The notes: generated by a model not told the origin, from the sequence alone. A stretch of 64,000 nt of DNA from Acidobacteriaceae bacterium (GCA_025462735.1 JAOAPC010000018.1:1-64000), one strand, 5' to 3'; positions 42,516-52,666 are shown, counted from the stretch's first letter. Numbers and translations are program-made.

Positions 42516-43011
42516 AGCCCTGCTGCCAGATGCTGAGCAAATTCATGAGCTCATTTCTTCATACTCTACCGATGGCACGCTTCTACCCCGCACCCTTGCC
42601 GAAATTTGCGAGAACGTTCACGACTTCATCGTGCTTGAAGAAGCCGGGCAGGTCATAGGATGCGGCGCTTTGCACTTGTACGGGCCGCACCTTGCCGAAA
42701 TTCGTTCCATCACTGTAGAGAAGGACTACCAGAAGCGCGGCGGGGGCGAGTTGCTGGTGCAATCGCTCATGTCGGAAGCTCGCAAACACCAGGTAAGCTG
42801 CATTTGTCTGTTTACCCGCAGCCCTCAATTCTTCGCTAAGCTCGGTTTCGACGCGGCACAGCGCGAGGACCTGCCGGACAAGATCAACAAAGATTGCTGC
42901 GTCTGCCCGCGTTATCACTGCTGTGATGAGGTCGCCATGGTCAAAGGCGAACTGCCACGGTTTGCGATTCTTCCTGAACCCGCGAACTTTCTTGTGAAAC
43001 TGCAAGCATGA
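42502..43011 (+). CDS. N-acetylglutamate synthase-type GNAT protein
   Basis: A 169-aa acetyltransferase likely to make N-acetylglutamate, the first step of the pathway. The order is that of short ArgA proteins: [20 protein letters not shown], then GAHL-like LHLYGPHLAEIRSITV, the CoA loop YQKRGGGELLVQSLM and LFTRSPQFFAKLGF. It has no kinase-like domain, unlike E. coli ArgA. I chose the ATG at 42502 with GGAGGAG upstream. It is placed exactly where some marine proteobacteria have a fused ArgH(A), so here the two are separate but overlapping. It overlaps argJ by four bases. Confidence 0.85.
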   Translation: MHTREALLPDAEQIHELISSYSTDGTLLPRTLAEICENVHDFIVLEEAGQVIGCGALHLYGPHLAEIRSITVEKDYQKRGGGELLVQSLMSEARKHQVSCICLFTRSPQFFAKLGFDAAQREDLPDKINKDCCVCPRYHCCDEVAMVKGELPRFAILPEPANFLVKLQA

Positions 43012-44201
43012 TCGACCCGGGTCCTGTCTTTCTTCCGAAAGGATTTAGGTTTTCGGCTCTTAAAGCCGGCATCAAAGCGAGCGGGAAATCTGACCTAGCT
43101 CTGATACTAGCCGAGCCAAGGACGACTGCGGCCGCGTTGTTCACCAGGAATTTGATCGTTGCGGCTCCGGTTGAGGTTGGACGCGCATCCCTGGCGAAAA
43201 GCAGTGGCAGAGTTCAGGCTGTCATCGTGAATTCAGGAAATGCGAACTGCGCGACCGGCCAAAAAGGAATCCGTGATTGCAGAAGGGTCTGCGCGGAGAC
43301 AGCGCGAGGGTTGAACATCCACCCCGCGGAAGTGTTTCCTTCCTCGACCGGAATTATCGGAGTACCGTTGCCGGTCGAGAAGATCACATCTCAACTGAAA
43401 TTGCTAACCTCGAGTGCAGGGGCTTCCACCGATCATCTGTGGCAATTTGCCGAGGCAATTCTCACCACCGATTCAAAACCGAAGCTGGCCAGTGTTCCCT
43501 TGCAATCAGGCGGCGGTGCCGTAACTGGGATAGCGAAGGGATCAGGCATGATTCATCCGCAGCTGGCAACCATGTTGGTCTATCTGGTCACTGACGTTGT
43601 TGCCACGCCGGCAGAACTGAACACTTCACTCCGGAGGGCCTGTGATGACAGCTTCAACCTGATTTCGATAGATGGCGATACATCGACCAACGACACAGTT
43701 TTGCTGCTCGCATCGGGCGCAAACGGTATTCGGCTTCAGTCGGTGCGCAAGGAATTCGATCGAGCTCTATTGGAAGTCTGCCGCTCACTCGCGAAGCAGA
43801 TTGTGGCCGACGGCGAAGGCGTGCAACATGTGATCCGTCTGCGAATCGAACAAGCCAAAAACCGCGCCGAAGCCTTGCAGATCGCTCGCGCAATATCCCA
43901 TTCTCTGTTGGTAAAAACTGCGTGGGCAGGTGCGGATCCCAATTGGGGCAGGATATTAGCGGCGGTAGGAAGAAGCGGAATCCCAGTGCACCCGAATAAA
44001 ATCAGCATCTACATCGGCGATCAAATGGTCTGCCGTGGTGCCGTCGCTTGCAGCTTCGATAAAAATGCCGCTCATGAAGAACTATCCAAGCCGGAATGCA
44101 GAATCAAAGTGCGCATGGGAAGAGGGAAAGCATCGCTGGAATTTCTTACGACAGACCTGAGTGCCGAATACGTCAGAGTGAACGCAGAATATTCCACCTA
44201 A
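43008..44201 (+). CDS. argJ: glutamate N-acetyltransferase / ornithine acetyltransferase
   Basis: A 397-aa self-cleaving transferase that recycles the acetyl group from acetylornithine to glutamate. VIVNSGNANCATGQKG, the cleavage and nucleophile site KGSGMIHPQLATML (T188), and SIDGDTSTNDTVLLLASG are present. With an ArgJ in the operon the acetyl cycle is closed and the GNAT protein would only need to replenish it. It is the last gene of the operon. Confidence 0.95.
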   Translation: MIDPGPVFLPKGFRFSALKAGIKASGKSDLALILAEPRTTAAALFTRNLIVAAPVEVGRASLAKSSGRVQAVIVNSGNANCATGQKGIRDCRRVCAETARGLNIHPAEVFPSSTGIIGVPLPVEKITSQLKLLTSSAGASTDHLWQFAEAILTTDSKPKLASVPLQSGGGAVTGIAKGSGMIHPQLATMLVYLVTDVVATPAELNTSLRRACDDSFNLISIDGDTSTNDTVLLLASGANGIRLQSVRKEFDRALLEVCRSLAKQIVADGEGVQHVIRLRIEQAKNRAEALQIARAISHSLLVKTAWAGADPNWGRILAAVGRSGIPVHPNKISIYIGDQMVCRGAVACSFDKNAAHEELSKPECRIKVRMGRGKASLEFLTTDLSAEYVRVNAEYST

Positions 44202-44410
44202 AATGGCGTGGCCCGGACTGACATCGTTCGGCTTCATCCAGGCCCATGCGGGGAAACGATAAAAACCCGCGCCGCCATTTCGGTCCGTACGCGAAATTAG
44301 ATGCAGGTGAATGGACGGGTGTAGCCGCATCTGCAGTCATCACTTCCCAATGATGTGCTAAATCGGCACGTGCCCCAAGATTGGGACTAGATTGCGCAGG
44401 ACTGCGTAGT

Positions 44411-45520
44411 TTATGCCGCACGTTGGTTAAGCAGTGCCTTCCGCTTATTGTCTAGTGAAGACAAGAGCTCGTCGTACGACTTCTCAAATTTCTCTACGCC
44501 TTCTTCCGTTAATTCCATGCCAATGGATCGCAAATTGATTTCCATTGCCTGCAGTCTGCCGGCTACTTCTTCTGCGTCGATTAGACCTTCGGGAAGAGTG
44601 ACTTTCGCGCGTCCGTGATGTCGAAATGCGTCCAGCGTTTCTGGAGGCACGGAGTTGATGGTGTCGGGTCCAATCAGGCCTTCGACATACATTACATCTG
44701 AATACGCTTTGTTTTTTGTGCTTGTGCTTGCCCACAGAGGTTTTTGCACCCGCGCTCCCCGGCTTTTCAGCTTCTGAAATTGATCGCAGGTGAATATCTC
44801 GCGGAATAGAAGATAGGCGAGCTTGGCATTCGCGATTCCGGCTTTTCCGCGCAAGGCGAGGGCTTCTGAAGTTCCCACATCTTCCAATGCCTTGTCCACG
44901 GCGGTATCCACGCGACTCACGAAAAATGACGCTACCGAAGCGACTTTCCGAGGATCGCGCGCACGCTCGATTCCGCTCAAATATGCTTGCGCCACATCAC
45001 AGTACTGACTCACTGAAAACGTCAGGGTGACGTTCACATTGATGCCCTCTGCGATCAAATGCTCTATGGCGGGGAGGCCTTCTATAGTGGCAGGAATTTT
45101 CACCATTAGATTAGGACGGTCCACCTCGCTCCACAGCCGATAGGCCTCGGAAATACTCCCTGCAGTGTTGTAGGCAAGATGCGGATTGACTTCTATGCTG
45201 ACGAAGCCGTCATTTCCGTTTGTTTGATCGTAAACCGGACGGAGGACGTCCGCGGCCATGCGAATGTCCTCTACTTCAATTCGTTCGAACAAAGTAGTGC
45301 AATCGATATCAGGCGAAGTGCGCAGAATGCCCTCGACCACGGAGTCATATTCGCTGCCGGCAGAAATCGCCCTTTCAAAAATTGTGGGATTGCTGGTGAC
45401 CCCGCTGATCCCATCTTCTGTCATGAGACGCTGAAGTTGTCCAGTGGTGACTAAATCGCGTCGCATGTAGTCGAGCCAGATGGACTGGCCCAGGGCTTGC
45501 ACTTCTCTCAGTGGATTCAT
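44411..45520 (-). CDS. tal: transaldolase
   Basis: A 369-aa enzyme of the non-oxidative pentose phosphate pathway. The Schiff-base lysine is K141 (NLMVKIPATIEGLPAIE); SGVTSNPTIFERAI and LWASTSTKNKAY are typical of the long (TalB-unlike) class often fused to glucose-6-phosphate isomerase. Here there is no fused isomerase. It is convergent with argJ and alone. Confidence 0.94.
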   Translation of the reverse strand: MNPLREVQALGQSIWLDYMRRDLVTTGQLQRLMTEDGISGVTSNPTIFERAISAGSEYDSVVEGILRTSPDIDCTTLFERIEVEDIRMAADVLRPVYDQTNGNDGFVSIEVNPHLAYNTAGSISEAYRLWSEVDRPNLMVKIPATIEGLPAIEHLIAEGINVNVTLTFSVSQYCDVAQAYLSGIERARDPRKVASVASFFVSRVDTAVDKALEDVGTSEALALRGKAGIANAKLAYLLFREIFTCDQFQKLKSRGARVQKPLWASTSTKNKAYSDVMYVEGLIGPDTINSVPPETLDAFRHHGRAKVTLPEGLIDAEEVAGRLQAMEINLRSIGMELTEEGVEKFEKSYDELLSSLDNKRKALLNQRAA

Positions 45521-46172
45521 ATTTCCTCTGGTCTCGGATGGAGGTGACGGAAGGTCGGTTGTATTAGTGCGGGTGATAAAGCAAGCTTAGAATCGCGTCA
45601 AAACGGCTCGGGCCACCAAATGGAAATCGGGTCGAAAAAACCGCCTGTCTAGGCTCCAAAAGTCATCTGAAGTTACGTTCGAAGTTTTAGCATTTTTGCG
45701 CTGCGTCGTGCATGAGCTGCGGGAGCAATTTTCTAGTGGCCCACCGCGTTCGTCCAGGACTTCAATGATGAACCGGGAATCACACATACAGCCGAGAGCC
45801 TAGGTCGTTATGTGGCTTTGCCGGAATTAGCGGGAAAACGCGACGGTAAATTGATGCAAACAATGGAGTAACGGCTTATTTTATGCTCGGCTTGGGCCTG
45901 ACAAAAAATACAGTATTTACCGGATAGCCCTGCGATTCACAATTCAATTAAACATACTTCTAGCCCCAACGCGAAGGAGACGGAAGGCAGGCGTTGGTCG
46001 TACCTCCCCTTTGTCCGGCGCCTGCCACCTCCCTAAGACTCGCGATCTAAATCTCTCCAATTCCTGTTCTCCAACTCGGCTATACCACTGAGACGAATTT
46101 CGTCTTCGTTCTAGTCAAGGGCAATAAAAAAGGGGTGATTTCTTGCGCGATGTGATCTCGCCAAGAGAGATC
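45521..46172. other. gene-free stretch
   Basis: No ORF with protein character, no strong hairpin and no repeat seen. A tRNA-like D-arm on the minus strand (about 46080-46105) does not extend to a full cloverleaf. Confidence 0.45.
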
Positions 46173-46406
46173 TTATGCGGCAGAACTGGGTCTTACTACC
46201 ACGGCTTTGAGTTGGTCGAAAACCAGGGTTAGCTTTGAGCAACATTCCCCACACAACCAGAAATGAGAGACTCTTCGCGGAGTTTTGTCGGCGGCAGGGA
46301 ACTGATTCGCGGCCGGTTGTGGTCGTACTTCAAACCGGAAGAGACGGCCATCCCGCAGAAATCGAAGGGGAACTGCGCAATCCGGATTGGCACAGTGTGA
46401 AGTCAT
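46173..46406 (-). CDS. small zinc-ribbon-like protein
   Basis: A 77-aa protein with C5-x4-C10 and the pair C52-x2-C55 (LCGECCSKLTLVFD), enough for one zinc site. The middle RDGRLFRFEVRP and the tail are like short proteins frequent in Acidobacteriota whose function is unknown. The ATG has no strong ribosome binding site. Confidence 0.65.
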   Translation of the reverse strand: MTSHCANPDCAVPLRFLRDGRLFRFEVRPQPAANQFPAADKTPRRVSHFWLCGECCSKLTLVFDQLKAVVVRPSSAA

Positions 46407-46503
46407 AGAGCAAGCGCTAACTTACTCTTTCTGTATTTCACGAAAATGCGTGCGGTGAAATCGGGTGAATTGTGTATTACGTTCGGTAGAACTGCGGAAG
46501 CAA

Positions 46504-46950
46504 TTAGGAAGCGGGACGGGAAGAAGTTTTTGGTGGGAAAAAAGTTCCGCCGCTTAGAACCGAGCGGACAGCATCCAGCAGATCGCGCGCCGCTTCGCTC
46601 TTCGAGACTGCCCCTCGAATCGGACCGCTTTTGAATCGAGCCACAATGTCCTCTGAAAGATGAAGCGAAAACATAATGACCGGGATATCAGGACGACGCT
46701 GTGCTATCTGGGCCGCGGCTTCGAACCCGTTCATTTCCGGCATTGTGATGTCCATGATGATGATGTCAGGCGAGGACTGAAGCGCTAAGTCGACGGCTTC
46801 ACGACCGGTACCGGCTTCATCCGAGACGGTCCAGTTCGGCACCGATTCCAGAAGATTGCGGATTCCCAGACGCATCACTTCGTGGTCATCTGCAACCAGA
46901 ATTCTGACCGGATTAGCTTGGGCGGTAACGCCCGGATTAGATGTACCCAT
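46504..46950 (-). CDS. single-domain response regulator (NarL-type receiver)
   Basis: A 148-aa receiver. The acid pocket ADDHE, the phosphoacceptor in IIIMDITMPEMNGFEAA, and the switch/lysine region (VIMFSLH ... AVSKSEA) are intact. The protein stops just after GGTFFPPK, where NarL-family regulators normally continue with the linker and LuxR-type helix-turn-helix, so the output domain is missing. I chose the ATG at 46950. No histidine kinase is near. Confidence 0.85.
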   Translation of the reverse strand: MGTSNPGVTAQANPVRILVADDHEVMRLGIRNLLESVPNWTVSDEAGTGREAVDLALQSSPDIIIMDITMPEMNGFEAAAQIAQRRPDIPVIMFSLHLSEDIVARFKSGPIRGAVSKSEAARDLLDAVRSVLSGGTFFPPKTSSRPAS

Positions 46951-47038
46951 AACCAAGTTGACACGTTAGCATACATGTTTTTCGAAGGAAATTCTGCTTA
47001 CCTTAGAACGAACGTGGGGGTGAATATGTGAGTAGATC

Positions 47039-48739
47039 CTACTCAATAGACCGGGAAGCCAGCAGTTGCTCGGCCTTTGCCCGATAGTTACGGTAAGCAG
47101 ACTCCAGCCGGCATTCCTCCCTCGAACCCGCGACGGTGGACGTTGCCATCTTGCAGAACCCGAGTCGGAAGACACAATACGCCAGCATGTAGTCTTTAAG
47201 AAATTGTTGCGATATCTGTGTGCCCGAGAATTGACGGAATTTGCTTAGAAGAAATTCTGTTGCCTGAGCGTCCAGCTCCCATTCCACCACAGTTCCCGCC
47301 AAATCCCACGCGATGCCGCAGGGGCCTGGAAAGAAGTGGTTGTCTCCGTGGCTGATCGCGTCAGTTTTGAAAAGTTTACCTTCGCGCGACAAGATCCATT
47401 CATAAGGCTGCATGCGGCCGTCGGCGAGCAAGGGAATTGCGCTGGTGAGTTGTCCCGGTTCCAGCTTCAGGTCTCGCCCGAACTCCTGCTGTACATTGAA
47501 TTCGAGCATCTGGCCGAGTTCCGAGTTATGAGTTGCTGCGTGAGTGCATTCCGAAGCGCGGAATGAACAATAGCGGGCAATCTGCTCCAACAAGGAAGGG
47601 CTTACATCCTGCTTTCGCAAGTGCCTTCCTTCTACAGCTGTGTATGAGAGAAATCCGTCTCCCGCATCGAAGACGGCAGGAGAAAAGCCTGCGCTGGCAA
47701 GAGCGAACGCTCGCTCCCGTACTTCGCGACCCCGCGGTCCCATCCCTTCGAACTTGAAAAATTGCCGCCGATCGGGGGACAGGAACTTCAACCGCTCCAT
47801 TTGCGTCCAACTCTCCGGCCACTCCTGCTCTGCGCCGCAAAAATACATTCGCCAGTCGCCGCCACCGATGTAAGGAAAATTAAGGAATCGACTGCTGACA
47901 CTCGGTGCGGTGCAAACATAGTGCAGCCCCTGCCAACGCTCCGCGGCATTTTCTGCGCAAAGACCTCCCGAATCGAACTCACGGCTGCCCACGATCGTGA
48001 TGCGCTCTCGAGGTACGCCGAGACGGCCCAAGGCTTCAACGACCGAGAGGAAGGTCGATCCGCTGCGACCAGGTCCCTCGTCCACTACTAGAAACTGGGC
48101 CGACTGTGTGAGTTGTTCCGCAATCCGGCATTCCTGCTCTGGTGACAACTCAGTTCTGCGAGCATAAGGATGACCGGACGGTCTGACCGTGATGCGTGTC
48201 GCAGCGCGTCCTCTCATGTTCAACGCAGCAGTCGTCACTGCGCTCAACGTTGTCCCAATGCTGCGAACTCCGATCACCGCACACGCCGCTGGGTGATCCG
48301 CAATTCGGTCCGTGACTCTGGCGAAGTCCAGGGGATGCAGCGCGTAGTAGGTGAACCCTTCTGGGGGAGAGATGCTGATGGTTTCCGGCGCCTCAATTTG
48401 CCCCGCAAGCTGGTTCGGATCTATTCCGCTGTTCGCATCCCCCGTGCAAAGTCTGACGGCCAAAGCGTCTGTCAGCCGAGCGGCAGCCGGGGCAGCCGGG
48501 GTATTAAGATCAGTGAGCGCGGATTCCAACTCACCCGCCTGGATCAGACAGTCCAGCAGCGAATCCGCCGACTCGAGCCGTCGCACAAGGTCTCGAAGCA
48601 TTGCGGGCCCCGACACTTCACGTCGTCCTTCCCGAAAAATCCATAGGTCAGATTTTGCGCGATCATCGGCACGCCTCGGCGGAGGCGGTGTCGGCACGAC
48701 CTGTTGGGTGATATTAGAACTTTGTACGGAACTTACCAT
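47039..48739 (-). CDS. phosphoribosyltransferase-like / kinase-like fusion protein
   Basis: A 566-aa protein of unknown function. Residues about 95-265 look like a type I phosphoribosyltransferase: the PRPP loop is FLVVDEGPGRSGST and there is an upstream FARVTDRI/VRSIGTT block. Residues 330-510 look like a phosphotransferase of the APH type: KFEGMG, a Brenner-like HGDNHFFP and a DLAG at the metal site. The N-terminus is proline-rich. I chose the ATG at 48739; it overlaps the tamB end by 26 bases and is thus translated from the same message. Similar pairs of PRTase and kinase domains occur in nucleotide- or stress-related clusters, but I cannot give a substrate. Confidence 0.55.
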   Translation of the reverse strand: MVSSVQSSNITQQVVPTPPPPRRADDRAKSDLWIFREGRREVSGPAMLRDLVRRLESADSLLDCLIQAGELESALTDLNTPAAPAAARLTDALAVRLCTGDANSGIDPNQLAGQIEAPETISISPPEGFTYYALHPLDFARVTDRIADHPAACAVIGVRSIGTTLSAVTTAALNMRGRAATRITVRPSGHPYARRTELSPEQECRIAEQLTQSAQFLVVDEGPGRSGSTFLSVVEALGRLGVPRERITIVGSREFDSGGLCAENAAERWQGLHYVCTAPSVSSRFLNFPYIGGGDWRMYFCGAEQEWPESWTQMERLKFLSPDRRQFFKFEGMGPRGREVRERAFALASAGFSPAVFDAGDGFLSYTAVEGRHLRKQDVSPSLLEQIARYCSFRASECTHAATHNSELGQMLEFNVQQEFGRDLKLEPGQLTSAIPLLADGRMQPYEWILSREGKLFKTDAISHGDNHFFPGPCGIAWDLAGTVVEWELDAQATEFLLSKFRQFSGTQISQQFLKDYMLAYCVFRLGFCKMATSTVAGSREECRLESAYRNYRAKAEQLLASRSIE

Positions 48740-51700
48740 CCACCGCAACTCCCCCAATTTGATCTCGCACGACGCTCACTGCCCAGCGCTTAGTCAACTC
48801 ATACTCACCTTGGACAATCTCGCTTCCGGGACGAGTTACATCGGTGGAAAATGTGAAAAGGAAATTCTTCGTGACCCGCTTCTGGAGTCCAATCCGAGCT
48901 GAGGGGTTGGCATTCTCGCCTCCGACCAGAGGATCAAGCTGAAGTCCCTCAACTCCGGTCAATTTAGTGACCTGATTGCCCACTTGCCCCAAGCCGGCCG
49001 CCAACACCTGGCTCGCGCCAAAGCTTGCCGGTGCTCCTTCGGTCGTTGTTTGGCCGCGGGCAACCAGATTAATAATGTCGATTGGAGGAAGCGGCGGGTC
49101 GGAAACGTAGCTGGTCTGCAGCTTCTCGATCGGTCCCCGGACTGTGATGCTCAGGTTGTACTGGTTGATGGTTGTGGTGATCAACATGTTGAGCACAGGA
49201 GCGGTCTGGTTCGGATTGGCGAAGGTAATAATCCCGCGCTCGAGATGATACTGGTTCTTGGCAAAGAAAATATCGCCGGACGTCAGGTCGGCGCGGCCTA
49301 TAACGACCGGATCCGACGCGGTGCCGATAATTCGCAGGTTCGCGCTGCCCTCAATTCCTAACTGAGAAGTTCCGGCGCTGAGCTGACTGGTGGACTGTAC
49401 GGCAATTTGCAGCTTCAAGTTGTCAGCCATACTCTGCCCAGTGGGCGGAGCGCTGGTTCCGGTAAATTGCGACATAAACGAAGACAGATCGAAATCAGAC
49501 GTGAAAGAAAGGGACTGAATCAGCACTCGGCCCTGTAAAAGCGAAGACTGCTGATTTCCATTCAAAGTTAGATCAGAATCGAAGATGGTCCGCGTACCTT
49601 CGGGGTACCGCAGGCGGACCGCCTTGGCTGAAACCGCCACATTCATTTGCAATTGAGGACGGTAGATCACCGAACCGCCAAGCGTAACCTGCCCGCCGCC
49701 TAGTTTGCCGGATCCATTGGTAATTTGAACGCTCGTGTCGCTCACCTGCATGGTCGCGTTCAGATTTTCCAGGCCGAGCGGCATGTCTTGGGTAGCAAAC
49801 GACGCATTCTGAAGACGGATTTGTCCATTCACCCCTGGATTGTCCAAAGTCCCCCGAGCATTTACGTCGATTGTGACATTGCCTCCGCTCTCCACGTCAG
49901 GGCTGAGCATCTGGATGAGGCGTAGATCAACCGAGCCGCGAGCAGATATCGTCATCGCACCCGGTTTATTTACCGGGATTGTGCCTTGAAGCTGCAGAGA
50001 AGTGCCTGTGCCCTTAATAGTCGCAGGCTGCAGCACGAGCAAGGAGTTTGCATAATCCACGTGAATCGGCCCGGTGGCCGCGACTTGCAGGGATTGGTAG
50101 CTGGCATCGAGAACTGGCACTGTGACATGTGCTTCCAGCTTGGTCTTGTCCGCCGCTGGCCCTCGCACGGAAATGTGCAACTCGGTTTCTCCGCGCAGGC
50201 CGGCTGGACGAGAGGGCATATACATCGCAAGTAAGGGATCCAGGGCAAACTTGCTGGTATCGAGTGTAGCTTCGGTGTAGTACCCAGGGCTGAGGTGGAC
50301 TGTGGCACCGCCGCGGAGCGTCGCGCCACCCACGCCTGAGTTGAGCGCCAGTGTGGCGAGGTGATTCACAACATCTAGTTTTGCTTCCACACGGCTGAAA
50401 TTCGTGTCCCGCAATTGCAGTTGGTCGATCTGCACCGACGCTGCGAGCTGAGGATTGTCAACAGTTCCCGCACCGTTGGCCGAAATTGTCACCGTTCCTT
50501 TTAGAGGCAGGTTTTTGGCTTGGACGGTATGACTCTTGCCGAGGTCGATCTTAGACGTCTGCAACTTTATGTTGTAGGCCTTTGTCTTCGGCGTATAGCT
50601 CACATTCGCGACTGCTGCTCCAACCACCAGAGTGGACTTGATGGTCCCACCTGCGGCCTGGAACTGCGCCGACAGGTTCTTCAGAGGCTCATCAGAAACT
50701 TTTGCATTGTTGATTTGAATCTTCCCTTGGCCCTGCGGATTAAGTTCGGAACCCTGCAGTTGCACATTGCCAACAATTTCGCCTTCGACAGGATACTGAA
50801 CATTCGCGATCTGCTCCAGCTCAGCAACCCTCATGTGCTGGATTTGTAGGTTGGCGGCAATCGGATTAGACGCCACATATGACCAGTGCTTCAGGCCCAC
50901 GCGGGCATTAAACGTGAGCTGCCCCTGCTGTGCCGACACAAGCGAGGCACTCTGGATGGAGAATTGTGCTGGGTTGGCGATGAGCGCCAACTGCAACGAA
51001 GTCCACTCACTTTGGTTAACCCGCAGATTGCTGGCTGAAATCTGCGCGGTCGCTTGAGGGTTCTGCAACGTTCCCTGCACGACTGCGTTTAAAGTGGCCG
51101 TGCCGTGAATGTTGGGAAGGCTCGGCTGAGTTGCACCTTGTTGCGTCGAAGGCTTCGTCGAAGAAGGCATTGCCGAGGCCAGCAACATAAGCTGGTGCAA
51201 ATCGCTGCTGTTGCCTGTGATGATCAGGTTGGAGTGGTCGCCCACTTCGCCCTGCGCATGAATCGACGTCGCCGGCAATTGGATGGAGCTGGATGCGACC
51301 GAGATCCGGTTGCGTGGCTGGTCATAGCTTACGTGAACGTCGGCAGTGAGTGGAAATTTCTGCGGTCGGTCACTATTCGCTGTGATTAAGGCACCGCTCA
51401 TCGCAATGGCTGACTTCGCTCTCAAATTTACCAGAGCGCCTTGCCAAGTGGCGTCGGCGGAGGCATTCAGAGTCCCAGTGACAGGAAGTGACTGTTTGGA
51501 AAAATTCCGCATCGAGGACTTGATTGCTTGCAAGGAAATACCCGCCAGTTCCACGTGAAATCGTGAGCGCCGTGAGGAATCCACCTGCTCAATCAGTCCG
51601 CTTGCGGTCAAACGCCCATTGAACAAATCCAGGGCCCACGTTTCAGCCTTAAAGTTTCCGTCGGCGAGCTCATATCGACCTGCGATCTTTTTGATTTGAA

Positions 51701-52649
51701 CCAGAGCTTGCGGGGATGACACCGTGAGCCCATTGCTATCAACGTCCCCTGACAAGGTCGCGTTCCTCAGCATGGATTGACCCGGGACGTCTTTGTAGTT
51801 CATCGTGCCACGTAACTCGACGTCGCCGGCAGCTTTCGCGCTGGAAAGCCCGGCAAAATCCTGGGTGTGAAGAACAATGTCGTAGTGCCCATTTGCAAGC
51901 GGCGCGCTACCGTAGTCGCGAACACTGGCCTCCAGCGCAAACCGGGAGCCGCCCAACTTTAGTAGCAGCGGTTTCAGGTTCAGCTCCGAAGGCGTGGCAT
52001 CAAACGACGCCTGCAGGCTGTGCGGAAGAGGCCGGAGATGTTGATATTGAATGAGGCCATTCTGATAAGAAATCGTGCCGCTGTATTTCTTTTGCAATTG
52101 GCTGAAACTGATCTCCGTGCGCAAATCGGTGAGGTTCGCATCCAGCGGAATCGCTTTGTCCCTGGCTCTGATCATCCCATTCGTGAGCAGCACATGGCCA
52201 ACCGCCAGATCGAAGACATTTGTGCTCGAGCTGTTTTGCGAGGATGGAGGCTGCGGCTGATTACTGCGTCCGTCCGCGTTTACAACCAGGTTCACGCTCG
52301 GATGGTCGATCAGCAGTTCGCTAAGATTGATCTTGTGACGCAGGATCGAAATGATCCTTAGGCTAATCCTTGCGTGGTCAACTTGTAGCAGCGGCTTCTC
52401 TCCTGCCCGCTCGGTTCCGTGGACAGTTAAACCATAAATATCTGCAGTTAAAGTCTTGGGGTGGAGCTGAAGACTTTGGATGTCAACCCGGGCCCCGGTA
52501 GCTTCCCCGGCCTGCTGCTTGATCTTTGCCAGAAGGTATCGAGGGAATGCTGGGTTTTCCACCACCACGATGGCGGTCACAATTACCAATAGCAGCAGCG
52601 CGCCGAAGGTCACTGCCGTCCACCCTACGACTTTTCTCCAGTTTTTCAT
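48714..52649 (-). CDS. tamB: TamB-like translocation/assembly protein (DUF490)
   Basis: A 1311-aa periplasm-spanning protein. It has an N-terminal membrane anchor (WTAVTFGALLLLVIVTAIVV), a long beta-taco built of alternating strands (repeated short strands such as LNGTATLN, GSVIYRP) and a C-terminal DUF490 domain ending in LTKRWAVSVVRDQIGG. TamB and its AsmA-like relatives carry lipids or aid outer-membrane protein insertion between the two membranes. Its stop lies inside the next gene, and the BamA/TamA-like gene is only 17 bases upstream, as in tamA-tamB operons. Confidence 0.9.
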   Translation of the reverse strand: MKNWRKVVGWTAVTFGALLLLVIVTAIVVVENPAFPRYLLAKIKQQAGEATGARVDIQSLQLHPKTLTADIYGLTVHGTERAGEKPLLQVDHARISLRIISILRHKINLSELLIDHPSVNLVVNADGRSNQPQPPSSQNSSSTNVFDLAVGHVLLTNGMIRARDKAIPLDANLTDLRTEISFSQLQKKYSGTISYQNGLIQYQHLRPLPHSLQASFDATPSELNLKPLLLKLGGSRFALEASVRDYGSAPLANGHYDIVLHTQDFAGLSSAKAAGDVELRGTMNYKDVPGQSMLRNATLSGDVDSNGLTVSSPQALVQIKKIAGRYELADGNFKAETWALDLFNGRLTASGLIEQVDSSRRSRFHVELAGISLQAIKSSMRNFSKQSLPVTGTLNASADATWQGALVNLRAKSAIAMSGALITANSDRPQKFPLTADVHVSYDQPRNRISVASSSIQLPATSIHAQGEVGDHSNLIITGNSSDLHQLMLLASAMPSSTKPSTQQGATQPSLPNIHGTATLNAVVQGTLQNPQATAQISASNLRVNQSEWTSLQLALIANPAQFSIQSASLVSAQQGQLTFNARVGLKHWSYVASNPIAANLQIQHMRVAELEQIANVQYPVEGEIVGNVQLQGSELNPQGQGKIQINNAKVSDEPLKNLSAQFQAAGGTIKSTLVVGAAVANVSYTPKTKAYNIKLQTSKIDLGKSHTVQAKNLPLKGTVTISANGAGTVDNPQLAASVQIDQLQLRDTNFSRVEAKLDVVNHLATLALNSGVGGATLRGGATVHLSPGYYTEATLDTSKFALDPLLAMYMPSRPAGLRGETELHISVRGPAADKTKLEAHVTVPVLDASYQSLQVAATGPIHVDYANSLLVLQPATIKGTGTSLQLQGTIPVNKPGAMTISARGSVDLRLIQMLSPDVESGGNVTIDVNARGTLDNPGVNGQIRLQNASFATQDMPLGLENLNATMQVSDTSVQITNGSGKLGGGQVTLGGSVIYRPQLQMNVAVSAKAVRLRYPEGTRTIFDSDLTLNGNQQSSLLQGRVLIQSLSFTSDFDLSSFMSQFTGTSAPPTGQSMADNLKLQIAVQSTSQLSAGTSQLGIEGSANLRIIGTASDPVVIGRADLTSGDIFFAKNQYHLERGIITFANPNQTAPVLNMLITTTINQYNLSITVRGPIEKLQTSYVSDPPLPPIDIINLVARGQTTTEGAPASFGASQVLAAGLGQVGNQVTKLTGVEGLQLDPLVGGENANPSARIGLQKRVTKNFLFTFSTDVTRPGSEIVQGEYELTKRWAVSVVRDQIGGVAVDGKFRTKF

Positions 52650-52666
52650 TTGTATTCGTTCGGCGC

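Noticed and set aside
46066-46110. tRNA-like D-arm on the minus strand
   Set aside because: No acceptor, anticodon or T stem of normal size can be built; probably chance similarity.
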